Origin: Lachnospiraceae bacterium
GTDB taxonomy: Bacteria; Bacillota; Clostridia; Lachnospirales; Lachnospiraceae
Assembly: GCA_020860755.1 (NCBI GenBank)
Contig: JAJBTQ010000033.1
Location: 41,457-105,456 of the forward strand
Direction: 5' to 3'
Length of the DNA: 64,000 nt
The notes under the pieces were generated by a model, which did no database searches, had not been told where the DNA came from, and worked only from the letters and a program-made list of their open reading frames with translations. Position 1 is the stretch's first letter. Every line of letters begins with the position of its first letter. Positions 18,873-28,009 of this stretch are shown here, piece after piece. The position numbers were made by a program, and so were the translations under genes.

Positions 18873-19697
18873 TCAAAAATGTGTTGCCAGAAATACCACG
18901 AGCACAATGGCGCCGAGCGCGATCCGATACCAGCCGAACACTTTAAAGTCGTGATTCCGGATGTAGGTCATCAGGAACCGGATCGCAAAGATCGATACAA
19001 CGAACGCCACTGCCATCCCCACAACGAGGAGCAGGATCTCGTTGGCGTAGAGTCCCCCGTCATACCGGACGATCTTGATCAGACTTCCGCCCACCATAGC
19101 CGGGATCGCGAGGAAGAACGTGAACTCCGCCGCGGTCTTTCTCGAGATGCCGAGGAGCAGGGAGCCGATGATCGTGGACCCGGAACGCGATGTCCCCGGA
19201 AAGATCGCCGCGATCATCTGAAACACGCCGATAAGAAGCGCCTGCCCGTATGAGATATCATCAATGGAATCGATGCGCGGTACGCGGTTCCGATTCCAGT
19301 TTTCGACCACAATAAACACGATACCGACGAGGACCAGCATAATCGCCACCGTAATATAATTATAAAACAGTCTGGTAAAGACATCGTCCCAGAGCACGCC
19401 GACGACTGCGGCAGGTACGGAGGCGATGATGATCTTCACCCACATGATAAGTTTTTTCCTGCTGGCCCGGACGCCGTGGTTAAAGTGAAACGGCCAGATC
19501 CTGTTCCAGTACATCACGATCACGGCCAGGATAGCGCCCAGCTGGATCACGACCAGAAACAGATCCCAGAATTCTTCGCTTAAGTTTAAGGGCATGACCT
19601 GCTCGAGCAGGATCATATGCCCGGTGCTGCTGATGGGAAGCCACTCCGTGATTCCCTCTACGATGCCGAAAACAATCGATTTTAGTACTTCTATCAC
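18873..19697 (-). CDS. uppP: Undecaprenyl-diphosphate phosphatase (BacA/UppP)
   Basis: A 274-residue membrane enzyme that converts undecaprenyl diphosphate to the monophosphate, recycling the lipid carrier for peptidoglycan and other envelope polymers; it is linked to bacitracin resistance. Both catalytic motifs are intact: VEGITEWLPISSTGHM near the N-terminus and PGTSRSGSTI in the second half. About eight hydrophobic helices are seen. The start is probably the GTG at 19697, since GGAG lies eight bases before it. A TTG two codons upstream is too close to that site. Confidence 0.95.
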   Translation of the reverse strand: MIEVLKSIVFGIVEGITEWLPISSTGHMILLEQVMPLNLSEEFWDLFLVVIQLGAILAVIVMYWNRIWPFHFNHGVRASRKKLIMWVKIIIASVPAAVVGVLWDDVFTRLFYNYITVAIMLVLVGIVFIVVENWNRNRVPRIDSIDDISYGQALLIGVFQMIAAIFPGTSRSGSTIIGSLLLGISRKTAAEFTFFLAIPAMVGGSLIKIVRYDGGLYANEILLLVVGMAVAFVVSIFAIRFLMTYIRNHDFKVFGWYRIALGAIVLVVFLATHF

Positions 19698-19736
19698 TTG
19701 CAAATCTCCATATGTCTGATAACAGACGAAAAATCC

Positions 19737-20039
19737 TTACTGTCGGTTGCGGTAGGCAGCCGGTGTGATCCCGTAGATCTTTTTAAACTGGCGGCTGAAA
19801 TGCTCCACACTGGGATAGCCGGCCTCCTCGGCGATCTGTTCGATCGTCATCCCCTGTGTCTTTAACATATTGCAGGCGTGCTGCATACGAAGCTCCGTAA
19901 CAAAGGCGGTAAATGTTCTCCCTGTCTTCTCTTTGATATATTTGGAGAGATAGGGAGCGGAGAGATAAAACTCTTCCGAGAGATCATTTAATGTGACCGT
20001 CCGGTAATTGGTCTGAATATAGTTTAAGATCTCCTGCAT
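19737..20039 (-). CDS. AraC-type DNA-binding domain protein, possibly made as a LeuA fusion
   Basis: A 100-residue stretch that is only the two helix-turn-helix motifs of an AraC regulator (LNDLSEEFYLSAPYLSKYIK, then MTIEQIAEEAGYPSVEHFSRQFKK, ending ITPAAYR). There is no effector domain. The ATG lies 14 bases after the leuA stop and has no recognisable ribosome site (the preceding bases are GACCCGCGG). Upstream, its frame continues as LNLDPR, which resembles the linker before the DNA-binding half of full AraC proteins, back into the A9 run at the end of leuA. Either termination-reinitiation, -1 frameshifting or polymerase slippage could express it. It may also be a fragment of a larger ancestral regulator. 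Confidence 0.8.
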   Translation of the reverse strand: MQEILNYIQTNYRTVTLNDLSEEFYLSAPYLSKYIKEKTGRTFTAFVTELRMQHACNMLKTQGMTIEQIAEEAGYPSVEHFSRQFKKIYGITPAAYRNRQ

Positions 20040-20053
20040 CCGCGGGTCAAGAT

Positions 20054-21727
20054 TCAGTTTTTTTTTGAGACTTCGTCGAGCAGATGGTTGATCGCCACCG
20101 AGAGCGCGTGAATGGAAGCCTTGACGATATCTTCGTCAAAGCCGACACCCCAGTACATCCGGCCTTCGGTATCCTGGATCCCGATGTAGGCAGCCGCCTG
20201 GGAGGCGGAGCCCTGAGTGAGTGCGTGCTCCTCATAGGTCTGCAATTTATACTGAATGTTAAAATATTGCTTAATCGCGTTGCTGACCGCGTTGAGCCGT
20301 CCGTTTCCGGAGGCGACGGCCACGTCCTCTTTCCCGTTGTACTCGATCGTCACCTCGGCGTGGATCCCCTGGATCTGCTGGAAGTGCGTCTCTTTCACCC
20401 GGAAATTCTTCTGATAGAGGAAATAGCGGCTTCTAAACAAGTCATAGATGTTCTGCGGTGAGAGCTCCCTGTGCTCCACGTCGGAGATATGTTTCACGGC
20501 ATAGCTCACATCCTCCCGCATCTTCTGCGGCAGGACCAGTCCGAAATGATTTTTAAGGACATAGCTCACGCCGCCCTTGCCCGACTGGCTGTTGATGCGG
20601 ATCACATCGGAGTCATACGTGCGGCCGACATCTTTCGGATCGATCGGAAGATAAGGGACATCCCAGATCTTACCGCCCTTATCTGCATGCCAGGCAAGTC
20701 CCTTGGAAATGGCATCCTGGTGAGATCCGGAAAATGCGGTAAAAACGAGCTGTCCTGCATAAGGGTGACGCGGAGAAATCGGCATCTGCGTTAATCTCTC
20801 ATAGGTCGCGGAGATCTCATCCATGTCGGAGAAGTCCAGTCCCGGGTCAAATCCGTGCGAGAACATATTCATAGCAACCGTCATGATATCGACGTTCCCT
20901 GTACGCTCTCCGTTTCCGAACAGCGTACCCTCCACGCGGTCTGCTCCTGCGAGGATCGCGAGCTCTGTCGTGGCTACCGCGGTTCCCCGGTCATTGTGGG
21001 GATGAATGGACAAGACGACAGCGTCGCGGTACTTCATATTTTTATGTACATACTCGATCTGATTTGCGAAGATGTGAGGCATACCGTTTTCAACAGTTGC
21101 CGGAATATTAATCGTTGCCTTGTGGTCCGGCGTCGGCTCCCAGACATCGAGGACAGCATTGCAGACTTCGAGTGCGTATTCCATCTCCGTGCCGGTGAAA
21201 CTCTCGGGGCTGTATTCGAAGCTGATATCGCCCTTTTCCTTCGCCGCCAGCTCTTTTAAGAGCACAGCGCCGTCCACGGCGATCTGCTTGACCTCTTCCT
21301 TGTCCTTTTGGAACACCTGCTCTCTCTGCGCAACCGAGACAGAGTTGTAGACATGGACGATAGCGTGTTTGACACCCTGGATCGCATCAAACGTCTTGCG
21401 GATAATGTGCTCTCTGGCCTGCGTTAAGACCTGGATCGTCACATCGTCTGGTATCATATCCCGCTCGATCAATGCCCGTAAAAACTCATACTCCGTTTCG
21501 GACGCGGCGGGAAATCCGACTTCTATTATCTTAAAACCGATCCGCACGAGCATCTGATAAAACTCGATCTTCTCCTCAAGATCCATCGGCTCGATCAGAG
21601 ACTGGTTGCCGTCGCGAAGATCGACACTGCACCATAAAGGTGCCTTTTCGATCTCAGTCTTTTTCACCCAGTCATAAGTCATGTCGGGCGGCAAAAAATA
21701 AGGCACTCGATATTTTGTCGTATTCAT
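20054..21727 (-). CDS. leuA: 2-isopropylmalate synthase (long type)
   Basis: A 557-residue enzyme joining acetyl-CoA and 2-oxoisovalerate, the first committed step to leucine. The TIM-barrel motifs SVDLRDGNQS and SIHPHNDRGTA (metal-binding His-x-His), and the GTLFGNGERTGN loop, place it in the Corynebacterium/clostridial LeuA type. The C-terminal regulatory domain (ASGNGRLNAVSNAI ... ALTQGSASQAAAYIG) binds leucine in homologues and gives feedback inhibition. ATG 21727 follows GGAG at nine bases; an upstream in-frame ATG (21742) has only a weak site. The last codons are AAA AAA AAC directly before TGA, a -1 slippery site leading into the AraC frame. Confidence 0.95.
   Translation of the reverse strand: MNTTKYRVPYFLPPDMTYDWVKKTEIEKAPLWCSVDLRDGNQSLIEPMDLEEKIEFYQMLVRIGFKIIEVGFPAASETEYEFLRALIERDMIPDDVTIQVLTQAREHIIRKTFDAIQGVKHAIVHVYNSVSVAQREQVFQKDKEEVKQIAVDGAVLLKELAAKEKGDISFEYSPESFTGTEMEYALEVCNAVLDVWEPTPDHKATINIPATVENGMPHIFANQIEYVHKNMKYRDAVVLSIHPHNDRGTAVATTELAILAGADRVEGTLFGNGERTGNVDIMTVAMNMFSHGFDPGLDFSDMDEISATYERLTQMPISPRHPYAGQLVFTAFSGSHQDAISKGLAWHADKGGKIWDVPYLPIDPKDVGRTYDSDVIRINSQSGKGGVSYVLKNHFGLVLPQKMREDVSYAVKHISDVEHRELSPQNIYDLFRSRYFLYQKNFRVKETHFQQIQGIHAEVTIEYNGKEDVAVASGNGRLNAVSNAIKQYFNIQYKLQTYEEHALTQGSASQAAAYIGIQDTEGRMYWGVGFDEDIVKASIHALSVAINHLLDEVSKKN
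20057..20063 (-). promoter_or_regulatory. Candidate -1 frameshift site A AAA AAC before the leuA stop
   Basis: Read on the minus strand, the end of leuA is TCA AAA AAA AAC TGA. The last seven sense bases form the canonical X XXY YYZ heptamer A AAA AAC in the zero frame, inside a run of nine A. A one-base backward slip continues as CTG AAT CTT GAC CCG CGG ATG, exactly the AraC-domain frame, with no stop. The run of nine A could also let RNA polymerase add one A with the same result. No clear stimulatory stem-loop or upstream ribosome-like site was found. Confidence 0.5.
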
Positions 21728-21782
21728 AAGCTGTTTCTCCATTTCTCAAACGTCATCATACAATATATCACGAGTCAAAGAA

Positions 21783-21814
21783 AAAGAAAATGATTAAATT
21801 TAATCATTTTCTTT
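21783..21814. terminator. Perfect 32-bp AT-rich palindrome downstream of prfA
   Basis: Sixteen bases (AAAGAAAATGATTAAA) are followed directly by their exact reverse complement. On the minus strand it follows prfA and is trailed by T-rich sequence, so it may terminate the prfA operon. The stem is almost wholly A-T, so an operator role for leuA is an alternative. Confidence 0.5.
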
Positions 21815-21844
21815 GATGTTTTTTGTGTAAATTGTATAGTCAAC

Positions 21845-22915
21845 TCACGCTTCCGCATTGGCAAGTCTGGCCGCCTGATCTGCCGCGATCAGGGCATCAA
21901 GGATCTCCTGAATGTCGCCGTCCATGATCGTATCCAGCTTATAGAGCGTCAGCTTGATCCGGTGATCCGTGACGCGTCCCTGCGGAAAATTGTAGGTCCG
22001 GATCTTTTCCGAGCGGTCCCCGGATCCGACCTGACTCTTTCTGGCTGCCGCCTCGGCGTCATGCGCCTTTTGCAGTTCCAGATCATACAGTTTTGCGCGG
22101 AGCACTTTAAGTGCCTTATCCTTGTTCTTAAGCTGCGACTTCTCATCCTGACAGGATACTACGATCCCGGTCGGGATATGGGTCAGCCGGACTGCGGAAT
22201 CCGTCGTGTTGACACACTGCCCGCCGTTTCCGGACGAGCGGAACACGTCAAATCTGCAGTCGTTTAAGTCGAGATCGACATCCACTTCTTCCGCCTCCGG
22301 CATGATGGCTACCGTGATCGCGGAGGTATGGATTCTCCCACCGGACTCTGTCTCGGGTACGCGTTGTACGCGGTGCACCCCGGACTCATACTTCAGAACA
22401 GAATAGGCGCCTTTGCCGCTCACCATAAAACTGACATATTTCATGCCGCCGATCCCGGTCTCGTCCACATCCATCGTCTCCACTTTCCAGCCTCTCGACT
22501 CGGCATAGTGCACATACATGCGGTAGATCTCTGCTGCAAAGAGGGCTGCCTCCTCGCCTCCGGTGCCGGCACGGATCTCCACGATAACATTTTTCTCATC
22601 GTTCGGGTCCTTCGGAAGCAGCAGGATCTTTAACTGTTCCTCCAGCTCCTCTGCTCTCGCTTTCGACTCATTTAATTCTTCCTTGGCCAGCTGCCTTAAG
22701 TCCTCATCGGACTCCTCCTGAAGAAGGGCAAGGCTGTCTTCCATGTTCTGATTGCACTTTTTATATTCCCGGTATGCCTCGACAACGGGAGCTAAATCCC
22801 CCTGTTCCTTCATCAGCGCCTGAAACCGCTGAGAATCGTTGGCGACATCCGGTTCGCTTAAGAGCCGCAGGACTTCCTCAAAGCGCCGCTCGGCATCCTC
22901 TAACTTGTCAAACAT
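21845..22915 (-). CDS. prfA: Peptide chain release factor 1
   Basis: A 356-residue release factor that reads UAA and UAG and triggers peptide release. It has the GGQ catalytic loop ([17 protein letters not shown]) and the codon-reading tripeptide position as PET in [14 protein letters not shown], where Escherichia coli has PAT. Length is normal. The start overlaps the end of prmC by eight bases, so the factor and the enzyme that methylates its GGQ glutamine are translationally coupled. GGGAGG precedes the ATG. Confidence 0.97.
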   Translation of the reverse strand: MFDKLEDAERRFEEVLRLLSEPDVANDSQRFQALMKEQGDLAPVVEAYREYKKCNQNMEDSLALLQEESDEDLRQLAKEELNESKARAEELEEQLKILLLPKDPNDEKNVIVEIRAGTGGEEAALFAAEIYRMYVHYAESRGWKVETMDVDETGIGGMKYVSFMVSGKGAYSVLKYESGVHRVQRVPETESGGRIHTSAITVAIMPEAEEVDVDLDLNDCRFDVFRSSGNGGQCVNTTDSAVRLTHIPTGIVVSCQDEKSQLKNKDKALKVLRAKLYDLELQKAHDAEAAARKSQVGSGDRSEKIRTYNFPQGRVTDHRIKLTLYKLDTIMDGDIQEILDALIAADQAARLANAEA

Positions 22916-23753
22916 GCTGCTTATTCCTCCCTGTCACAACCCGGTCTGCCCCGGTCAGATCCGGCGTGACTTCGATCTCCGCAAACCCGTTTTCCCTCAT
23001 AAGGGCAGTGACTGCCTCCCCCTGTTCCTGGCCGATCTCAAACAGAAGCCGCCCGCCCGGCTGCAGATGTTCCCCACATCCCGCAAGGATCCTGCGATAA
23101 AAATCAAGGCCGTCGGGGCCGCCGTCCAGGGCCGCTCTGGGATCGTGATCCCTCACCTCCGGCATCAAAGTCCCGATGACATTCGTCGGTATATAGGGGG
23201 GATTGGATACGATCAGGTCAAACTGGCCCTCAATTTCGGCAAACAGATCGCTTTTTATCCAGGTGATCTCTGTCTGATTTCTGCGAGCGTTCTCTTCCGC
23301 CACCTGCAGAGCTTCCGAAAAGATATCGGAGCCGCAGACCGCTGCATTCGGACAGAATGCCTTGATGCTTACCGCAAGACATCCGGAGCCGGTACCGAGA
23401 TCCAAAACGCGTGCCCCCTCGGCACCTGTAAGGAACGAGACCGCTCTCTCCGCAAGAACTTCCGTGTCCTGTCTCGGGATCAGGACGTTTTCGTTTACCA
23501 GGAACTTTAGTCCCATAAACTCCTGCTCCCCCGTCAGGTGCTGCAACGGGATGCGCGTGCAGCGCGCTCCGATAAGGGCAAAATAGCTCTCCTCCTCCCC
23601 GGGAGACATGTCATCTTCCCGGTGGAGCAGATAAAAGCCGGACTCCGTCTGTGTGGCGTATTCCATCAGCAGACGGCTCTCCGTCTCTGCCTGTTCGATT
23701 CCCGCGCTGCTTAAAGCCTTCGCGGCCTGTTTCCTCGCCTCATGATATGTCAT
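22908..23753 (-). CDS. prmC: Release factor glutamine methyltransferase PrmC (HemK)
   Basis: A 281-residue SAM-dependent enzyme that N5-methylates the glutamine of the GGQ motif of RF1 and RF2. It has the helical N-terminal substrate domain, the motif I stretch [15 protein letters not shown], and the catalytic VSNPPYIP that contacts the target glutamine. The gene lies directly before its substrate gene prfA with an eight-base overlap and 19 bases after DUF1385. Confidence 0.95.
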   Translation of the reverse strand: MTYHEARKQAAKALSSAGIEQAETESRLLMEYATQTESGFYLLHREDDMSPGEEESYFALIGARCTRIPLQHLTGEQEFMGLKFLVNENVLIPRQDTEVLAERAVSFLTGAEGARVLDLGTGSGCLAVSIKAFCPNAAVCGSDIFSEALQVAEENARRNQTEITWIKSDLFAEIEGQFDLIVSNPPYIPTNVIGTLMPEVRDHDPRAALDGGPDGLDFYRRILAGCGEHLQPGGRLLFEIGQEQGEAVTALMRENGFAEIEVTPDLTGADRVVTGRNKQHV

Positions 23754-23772
23754 GGATCACTCTTTGGACTCC

Positions 23773-24846
23773 TCAGAGCCAAAACTTATCTTCCCCGTCA
23801 TTTTCTATGGTCTCGCTCGATTCGGCATACTCTTCTGACGCGCTCTCCCGGTCAGTGTCTTCCTCCAGGGGTGTTCCTCTGGCAGCCGCGTCCTCACGCC
23901 GCACTTCCTCGACAAACGGACGCCAGTCAAAGACAGCCTCCACGGAGGCGATGCCGACCTCGATCATCTCATCGTCAGGTTCTTTTACCGTCAGCCTCTG
24001 CATCCACATCCCCGGCATGCTCAAGACGTTTATCACCTTATTCTCTGTCCTGCCTGCGGCGCGCAGCAGCTCGTACGACAGGCCTGCGATCACAGGGATC
24101 AAAAGGATCCGGATCACGATCCGCAGCACATGGGAATCCACGCGGATAAACAGATATAAAATAATGCTGATCACAATGACGAAGACTAAAAAACTTGTAC
24201 CACACCGCTTGTGTTCCCTCGAGGAGATCCTGACGTTGTCCACGGTCAGATCCAGACCGTGCTCGATACAGTTGATGCACTTGTGCTCCGCCCCGTGATA
24301 CATAAAGGTCCTCTGGATATCCTCCATTCGGGAGATCAGAAGAATGTAAACGACGAAGATGGCCAGGCGCAGCACACCCTCGAAGATCGCCACCACATTC
24401 GTTCTGTCCGTGACAAATCTCTGGAAGAGTTCCGAGAGATAATACGGAAGGATCATAAAGACAGCAATGGCCAGGATCAGAGAAAACACGAGCACACCTG
24501 TCATCATGGCGTTTTCCCGCTTCTCCTGTTTTTCCGGGTCTAAGGTCTTCTTATTCTTCCTCTCCCTTTTTTTCTCGTTTTCCTCCTCCTCTTCCTCTTC
24601 ATCTTCAAAGAAAGAAGCAGAGTACATCAACGTGGACAGCCCCACCACAAGAGAGTCGATAAAACTTAAGACCCCGCGAATGATCGGGATCTTCATCCAC
24701 TTATTATCAAAAAGGGACCCTTTATTCTTTTCCACCTTCACTTCGATCTCATGATCCGGCTTTCGAACAGCGATGGCGTAGTCCGGACCGTTGCGCATCA
24801 TAACGCCTTCCATCACGGACTGTCCGCCGATCCCGGAATATTTCAT
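23773..24846 (-). CDS. DUF1385 domain membrane protein
   Basis: A 357-residue protein of the DUF1385 family (YqhQ-like). The start SGIGGQSVMEGVMMR is the family signature. A highly charged Glu/Lys segment follows, then about four membrane helices enclosing FMYHGAEHKCINCIEHG, whose His and Cys residues are conserved, and a C-terminal acidic tail. The molecular function is unknown. The family is often found in this rpmE-prmC-prfA cluster in Firmicutes. The ATG at 24846 has AAAGGAG eight bases upstream, so the fourteen codons before it are not used. Confidence 0.9.
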   Translation of the reverse strand: MKYSGIGGQSVMEGVMMRNGPDYAIAVRKPDHEIEVKVEKNKGSLFDNKWMKIPIIRGVLSFIDSLVVGLSTLMYSASFFEDEEEEEEENEKKRERKNKKTLDPEKQEKRENAMMTGVLVFSLILAIAVFMILPYYLSELFQRFVTDRTNVVAIFEGVLRLAIFVVYILLISRMEDIQRTFMYHGAEHKCINCIEHGLDLTVDNVRISSREHKRCGTSFLVFVIVISIILYLFIRVDSHVLRIVIRILLIPVIAGLSYELLRAAGRTENKVINVLSMPGMWMQRLTVKEPDDEMIEVGIASVEAVFDWRPFVEEVRREDAAARGTPLEEDTDRESASEEYAESSETIENDGEDKFWL

Positions 24847-24876
24847 ATAAAAGACTCCTTTAAAAATAAACCGATG

Positions 24877-24927
24877 CAAAAAATACAAGCCTCCAGTGAT
24901 ATTTTTTTCAAAATATGACCGGAGGCT
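24877..24927 (-). terminator. Terminator or attenuator after rpmE
   Basis: On the minus strand AGCCTCC (24921-24927) pairs with GGAGGCT (24888-24894), with AT-rich pairing inside, and TGTATTTTTT follows. It would end the short rpmE transcript and reduce readthrough into DUF1385-prmC-prfA. Confidence 0.85.
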
Positions 24928-24946
24928 GACTTTTCAAATATATCTG

Positions 24947-25150
24947 CTATTGTGTCAAGCCATACTTACGATTGAACTTATCAATCCGTCCGCGCGCCTG
25001 CGCTGTCTTCTGCTGTCCCGTGTAGAAGGGATGGCACTTGGAGCAAACCTCAACGTGAAGATCCTTCTTGGTGGAACCTGTCACGAACGTATTGCCACAG
25101 TTGCAGGTCACATTGGCCTGGTAATATTCCGGATGGATATCAGCTTTCAT
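24947..25150 (-). CDS. rpmE: Ribosomal protein bL31 (zinc-binding type)
   Basis: A 67-residue large-subunit protein. It is the Cys-containing, zinc-binding form, with VTCNCGNTF and VCSKCHPFY supplying four cysteines; this form can be replaced by a Cys-less paralogue under zinc starvation in some bacteria. The ATG at 25150 follows a full AGGAGGTG site. An in-frame GTG three codons upstream overlaps that site and is rejected. It has its own promoter and terminator. Confidence 0.96.
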   Translation of the reverse strand: MKADIHPEYYQANVTCNCGNTFVTGSTKKDLHVEVCSKCHPFYTGQQKTAQARGRIDKFNRKYGLTQ

Positions 25151-25181
25151 TTCGTTCACCTCCTAGATAAACAGCAAATGT

Positions 25182-25210
25182 ATTATATCACGCAGTATTA
25201 TTGAATGCAA
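25182..25210 (-). promoter_or_regulatory. Sigma-A promoter of rpmE
   Basis: A minus-strand TTGCAT -35 (25205-25210), 17 bases, then a consensus TATAAT -10 (25182-25187), about 30 bases before the start codon. Confidence 0.85.
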
Positions 25211-25242
25211 GCGGTTTTTCAAAGAATTTGCGCGCTTAAAAA

Positions 25243-26625
25243 TCAAAAGAATTTGCGCACCAGGATCTGATGGATCAGTTCCCGGTTGCTCTTGGTTTTT
25301 ACAAACAAACGGAGTATGGTCTCCACCGCCTCATCCGCCTTTATGCCGTTTAGAGCCCTGCGCATGATGTCTACGGCGTCCTGCTCTTCCTTTGTCAGGA
25401 GAAGATCCTCTCTGCGGGTCCCGGACTTGACAATGTCGATCGCAGGGAAAATACGCTTCTCGGACAGCTTGCGGTCAAGGATCAGCTCCATGTTGCCGGT
25501 CCCCTTAAACTCCTCATATACGACGTCATCCATCCGGCTTCCGGTATCCACAAGGGCCGTGGCAAGGATGGTCAGACTTCCGCCCTCCCGCATATTTCTG
25601 GCCGCACCGAAGAACCTCTTCGGCATGTGAAGCGCCCCCGGATCCAGGCCTCCGGAAAGCGTGCGCCCGCTCGGCTGGACCACAAGATTGTATGCCCTGG
25701 CGAGACGGGTAATGCTGTCGAGCAGGATCATGACATCCTCTCCGTGCTCCACCAGGCGCTTTGCCCGTTCGATCACCATCTCGGATACACGCTTGTGGTG
25801 CTCCGGCAATTCGTCAAATGTAGAGTAAATGACCTCAACGTTATCACCCCGTATGGCCTCCTTCATGTCGGTGACCTCCTCGGGACGCTCATCGATGAGC
25901 AGGATGATCAGGTGCATCTCCGGATTGTTCTTTTTCACCGAAGTGGCGATCTCCTTTAAGAGCGTTGTCTTGCCCGCCTTGGGCTGGGATACGATCATGC
26001 CGCGCTGCCCCTTCCCGACCGGCGCGATCAGATCTACGATGCGCATGGCGATACTGCCTGAGATCGTCTCAAAACGAAGCCTCTCATCCGGAAAGATCGG
26101 AGTCAGATCCTCAAAAGGAGTCCTCTGCGCCGCGAGAGCCGGAGGTCTTCCGTTGACACTGTTGATATATAAAAGGGCGCTGAACTTTTCACCCTGAGAA
26201 CGCAGCCGTTTGCTGCCGGAAATGATATCACCGGTCTTTAAGCGAAAACGGCGGATCTGAGAGGGGGAGACATAGACATCCTGATCGCCGGGGAGATAAT
26301 TCTCACAGCGGATGAACCCGTAGCCGTCCGACATGACCTCCAGGATTCCATCGGCCTTCTCACCGCTGTCCAGTTCGGCCATGGCGATCCCCTCTTTTTT
26401 TCCATCACCTTCCGACTGCCCTGCGCGCTGCTGCGGTCCCTTTTTATGTTCCTGCAAGGCCTCCTCTGCCTGTGAGGGTTCTTCTGCCTGTGCGTCAAGC
26501 TCATCCTGTTCAAGCATGCGCTCGATCAGATCCGCCTTTTTTAAGCCGGAAACTCCTTTCATACCTCTGGCCTTGGCAAGATCTCTCAGGACGGCAAGGG
26601 AAAGGCTTTCGTATTTCTCTCTCAT
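25243..26625 (-). CDS. rho: Transcription termination factor Rho
   Basis: A 460-residue RNA-dependent ATPase that ends transcription. The N-terminal Rho-N/SAP motif ([25 protein letters not shown]) is followed by a low-complexity Glu/Gln linker near residues 40-80 that shorter homologues lack. Next come the cold-shock-like RNA-binding domain ([11 protein letters not shown]) and the RecA-like motor with P-loop [11 protein letters not shown], Walker [12 protein letters not shown] and the [11 protein letters not shown] loop. GGAGG precedes the ATG. It is divergent from the malic enzyme gene and upstream of rpmE, a common Firmicutes order. Confidence 0.96.
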   Translation of the reverse strand: MREKYESLSLAVLRDLAKARGMKGVSGLKKADLIERMLEQDELDAQAEEPSQAEEALQEHKKGPQQRAGQSEGDGKKEGIAMAELDSGEKADGILEVMSDGYGFIRCENYLPGDQDVYVSPSQIRRFRLKTGDIISGSKRLRSQGEKFSALLYINSVNGRPPALAAQRTPFEDLTPIFPDERLRFETISGSIAMRIVDLIAPVGKGQRGMIVSQPKAGKTTLLKEIATSVKKNNPEMHLIILLIDERPEEVTDMKEAIRGDNVEVIYSTFDELPEHHKRVSEMVIERAKRLVEHGEDVMILLDSITRLARAYNLVVQPSGRTLSGGLDPGALHMPKRFFGAARNMREGGSLTILATALVDTGSRMDDVVYEEFKGTGNMELILDRKLSEKRIFPAIDIVKSGTRREDLLLTKEEQDAVDIMRRALNGIKADEAVETILRLFVKTKSNRELIHQILVRKFF

Positions 26626-26767
26626 GTTTACCTCCGGTAATTGATCCGTCTTATTTGCTGCATGGATTTCGGGTATTGTGTCAGAATCGACAAGGAAAGA
26701 TTTTTTCCCATCGCCTATTATACACCAGTCATGTGGAAAATGATAGTATTAATTTTTTTAAGCCTCC

Positions 26768-26796
26768 TTGATTTGCCTATCTTTCTTTGTTAAAAT
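26768..26796 (+). promoter_or_regulatory. Sigma-A promoter of the malic enzyme gene
   Basis: TTGATT (26768-26773), 17 bases, then TAAAAT (26791-26796), about 30 bases upstream of the start codon. Confidence 0.7.
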
Positions 26797-26827
26797 ATTT
26801 TCAAGAAACAAAAAAGGAGATCGAGTT

Positions 26828-27988
26828 ATGGATTTTTATGAAAAATCTCTTGAAATGCATAAGGAATGGCAGGGAAAGCTGGATACGGTTCCGAAGATGA
26901 AAGTCGATTCAAAAGAAGCCCTCTCCATCGCTTACACTCCCGGTGTGGCACAGCCCTGCCTCGAGATAGCGAAGAACCCGGAAGATGCCTATACGTATAC
27001 GATAAAGTCAAATACGATCGCTGTGATCTCAGACGGAAGCGCGGTCCTCGGACTCGGCAACATCGGAGCGCTCGCGGCGCAGCCGGTCATGGAAGGAAAA
27101 TGCGTTCTGTTTAAGGAGTTCGGCGATGTCAATGCGTTCCCGATCGTACTGGACACCCAGGACACCGAAGAGATCATCTCAACAATCGAAAATATCGCGC
27201 CTGCGTTCGGCGGGATCAACCTGGAAGACATCTCCGCGCCGCGCTGTTTTGAAATTGAGCAGCGTTTAAAGGAGTCTCTTAAGATTCCCGTCTTCCACGA
27301 TGATCAGCACGGAACCGCCGTTGTCGTCCTCTCAGGGATAATCAACGCACTTCGCCTGACCGGAAAGAAAAAGGAAGACTGCCGGATTGTCGTAAACGGA
27401 GCGGGTGCCGCGGGTATCGCCGTATCCCGGTTTCTTTTAGAATATGGTTTCCCTTACCTCATCCTCTGTGACAGCAAGGGGATCGTCAGCAAAGACAACC
27501 CGAACCTTACCCCGGTCAAAATGCAGATGTGCGAGGTGACAAATCCCGAAAATCTGCACGGTTCTCTGGCCGATGCCATGGTCGGAGCGGATATATTTAT
27601 CGGTGTCTCGGCGCCGGGCGTCGTAACGGAAGATATGGTTAGATCAATGAATAAGGATCCGATCATCTTTGCGATGTCCAATCCTACCCCTGAGATCATG
27701 CCGGACCTTGCCAAGAAAGCAGGGGCGGCCGTCGTTGCCACCGGGCGCAGTGATTTTCCGAACCAGGTCAACAATGTCATCGCCTTCCCCGGTATTTTCA
27801 AAGGAGCGCTGGAGGGCCGGGCGGAGCAGATCACGGAGCAGATGAAGATCGCGGCCTCACACGCTATTGCGGATCTGATCAGCGATGATAAGCTCAACGA
27901 AAGCTATATTATGCCGGAGCCGTTTGACCCGAGGGTAAAGGATGCGGTTACGGCTGCAGTGAAAGCGGCCATTTCCCCAAAACCGTGA
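26828..27988 (+). CDS. NAD(P)-dependent malic enzyme
   Basis: A 386-residue enzyme oxidatively decarboxylating malate to pyruvate. The N-terminal catalytic domain has the SIAYTPGVAQPC signature with its Tyr and the KSNTIAVISDGSAVLGLGN stretch. The metal-binding acids lie in FGGINLEDI and VFHDDQHGTAVV. The C-terminal Rossmann domain shows VVNGAGAAGIA. The length fits the short bacterial family without a fused phosphotransacetylase. ATG 26828 has AAAGGAGAT just upstream; the 20 in-frame codons before it run into the promoter. It likely feeds pyruvate and reducing power and is followed 22 bases later by the DUF4364 gene. Confidence 0.95.
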   Translation: MDFYEKSLEMHKEWQGKLDTVPKMKVDSKEALSIAYTPGVAQPCLEIAKNPEDAYTYTIKSNTIAVISDGSAVLGLGNIGALAAQPVMEGKCVLFKEFGDVNAFPIVLDTQDTEEIISTIENIAPAFGGINLEDISAPRCFEIEQRLKESLKIPVFHDDQHGTAVVVLSGIINALRLTGKKKEDCRIVVNGAGAAGIAVSRFLLEYGFPYLILCDSKGIVSKDNPNLTPVKMQMCEVTNPENLHGSLADAMVGADIFIGVSAPGVVTEDMVRSMNKDPIIFAMSNPTPEIMPDLAKKAGAAVVATGRSDFPNQVNNVIAFPGIFKGALEGRAEQITEQMKIAASHAIADLISDDKLNESYIMPEPFDPRVKDAVTAAVKAAISPKP

Positions 27989-28009
27989 CGAAAGGCAGAG
28001 TGATATAAA

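Noticed and set aside
20047..20235. Third reading frame of 62 codons across the end of leuA
   Set aside because: It overlaps leuA in another phase, is rich in Arg/Pro/Ser and resembles nothing; it is not the frame that continues into the AraC domain.
22240..22290. Altered GGQ region in release factor 1 (GNGGQC rather than GAGGQH)
   Set aside because: The GGQ itself is intact and, from my knowledge of the family, this flanking variant is usual in clostridial release factors.
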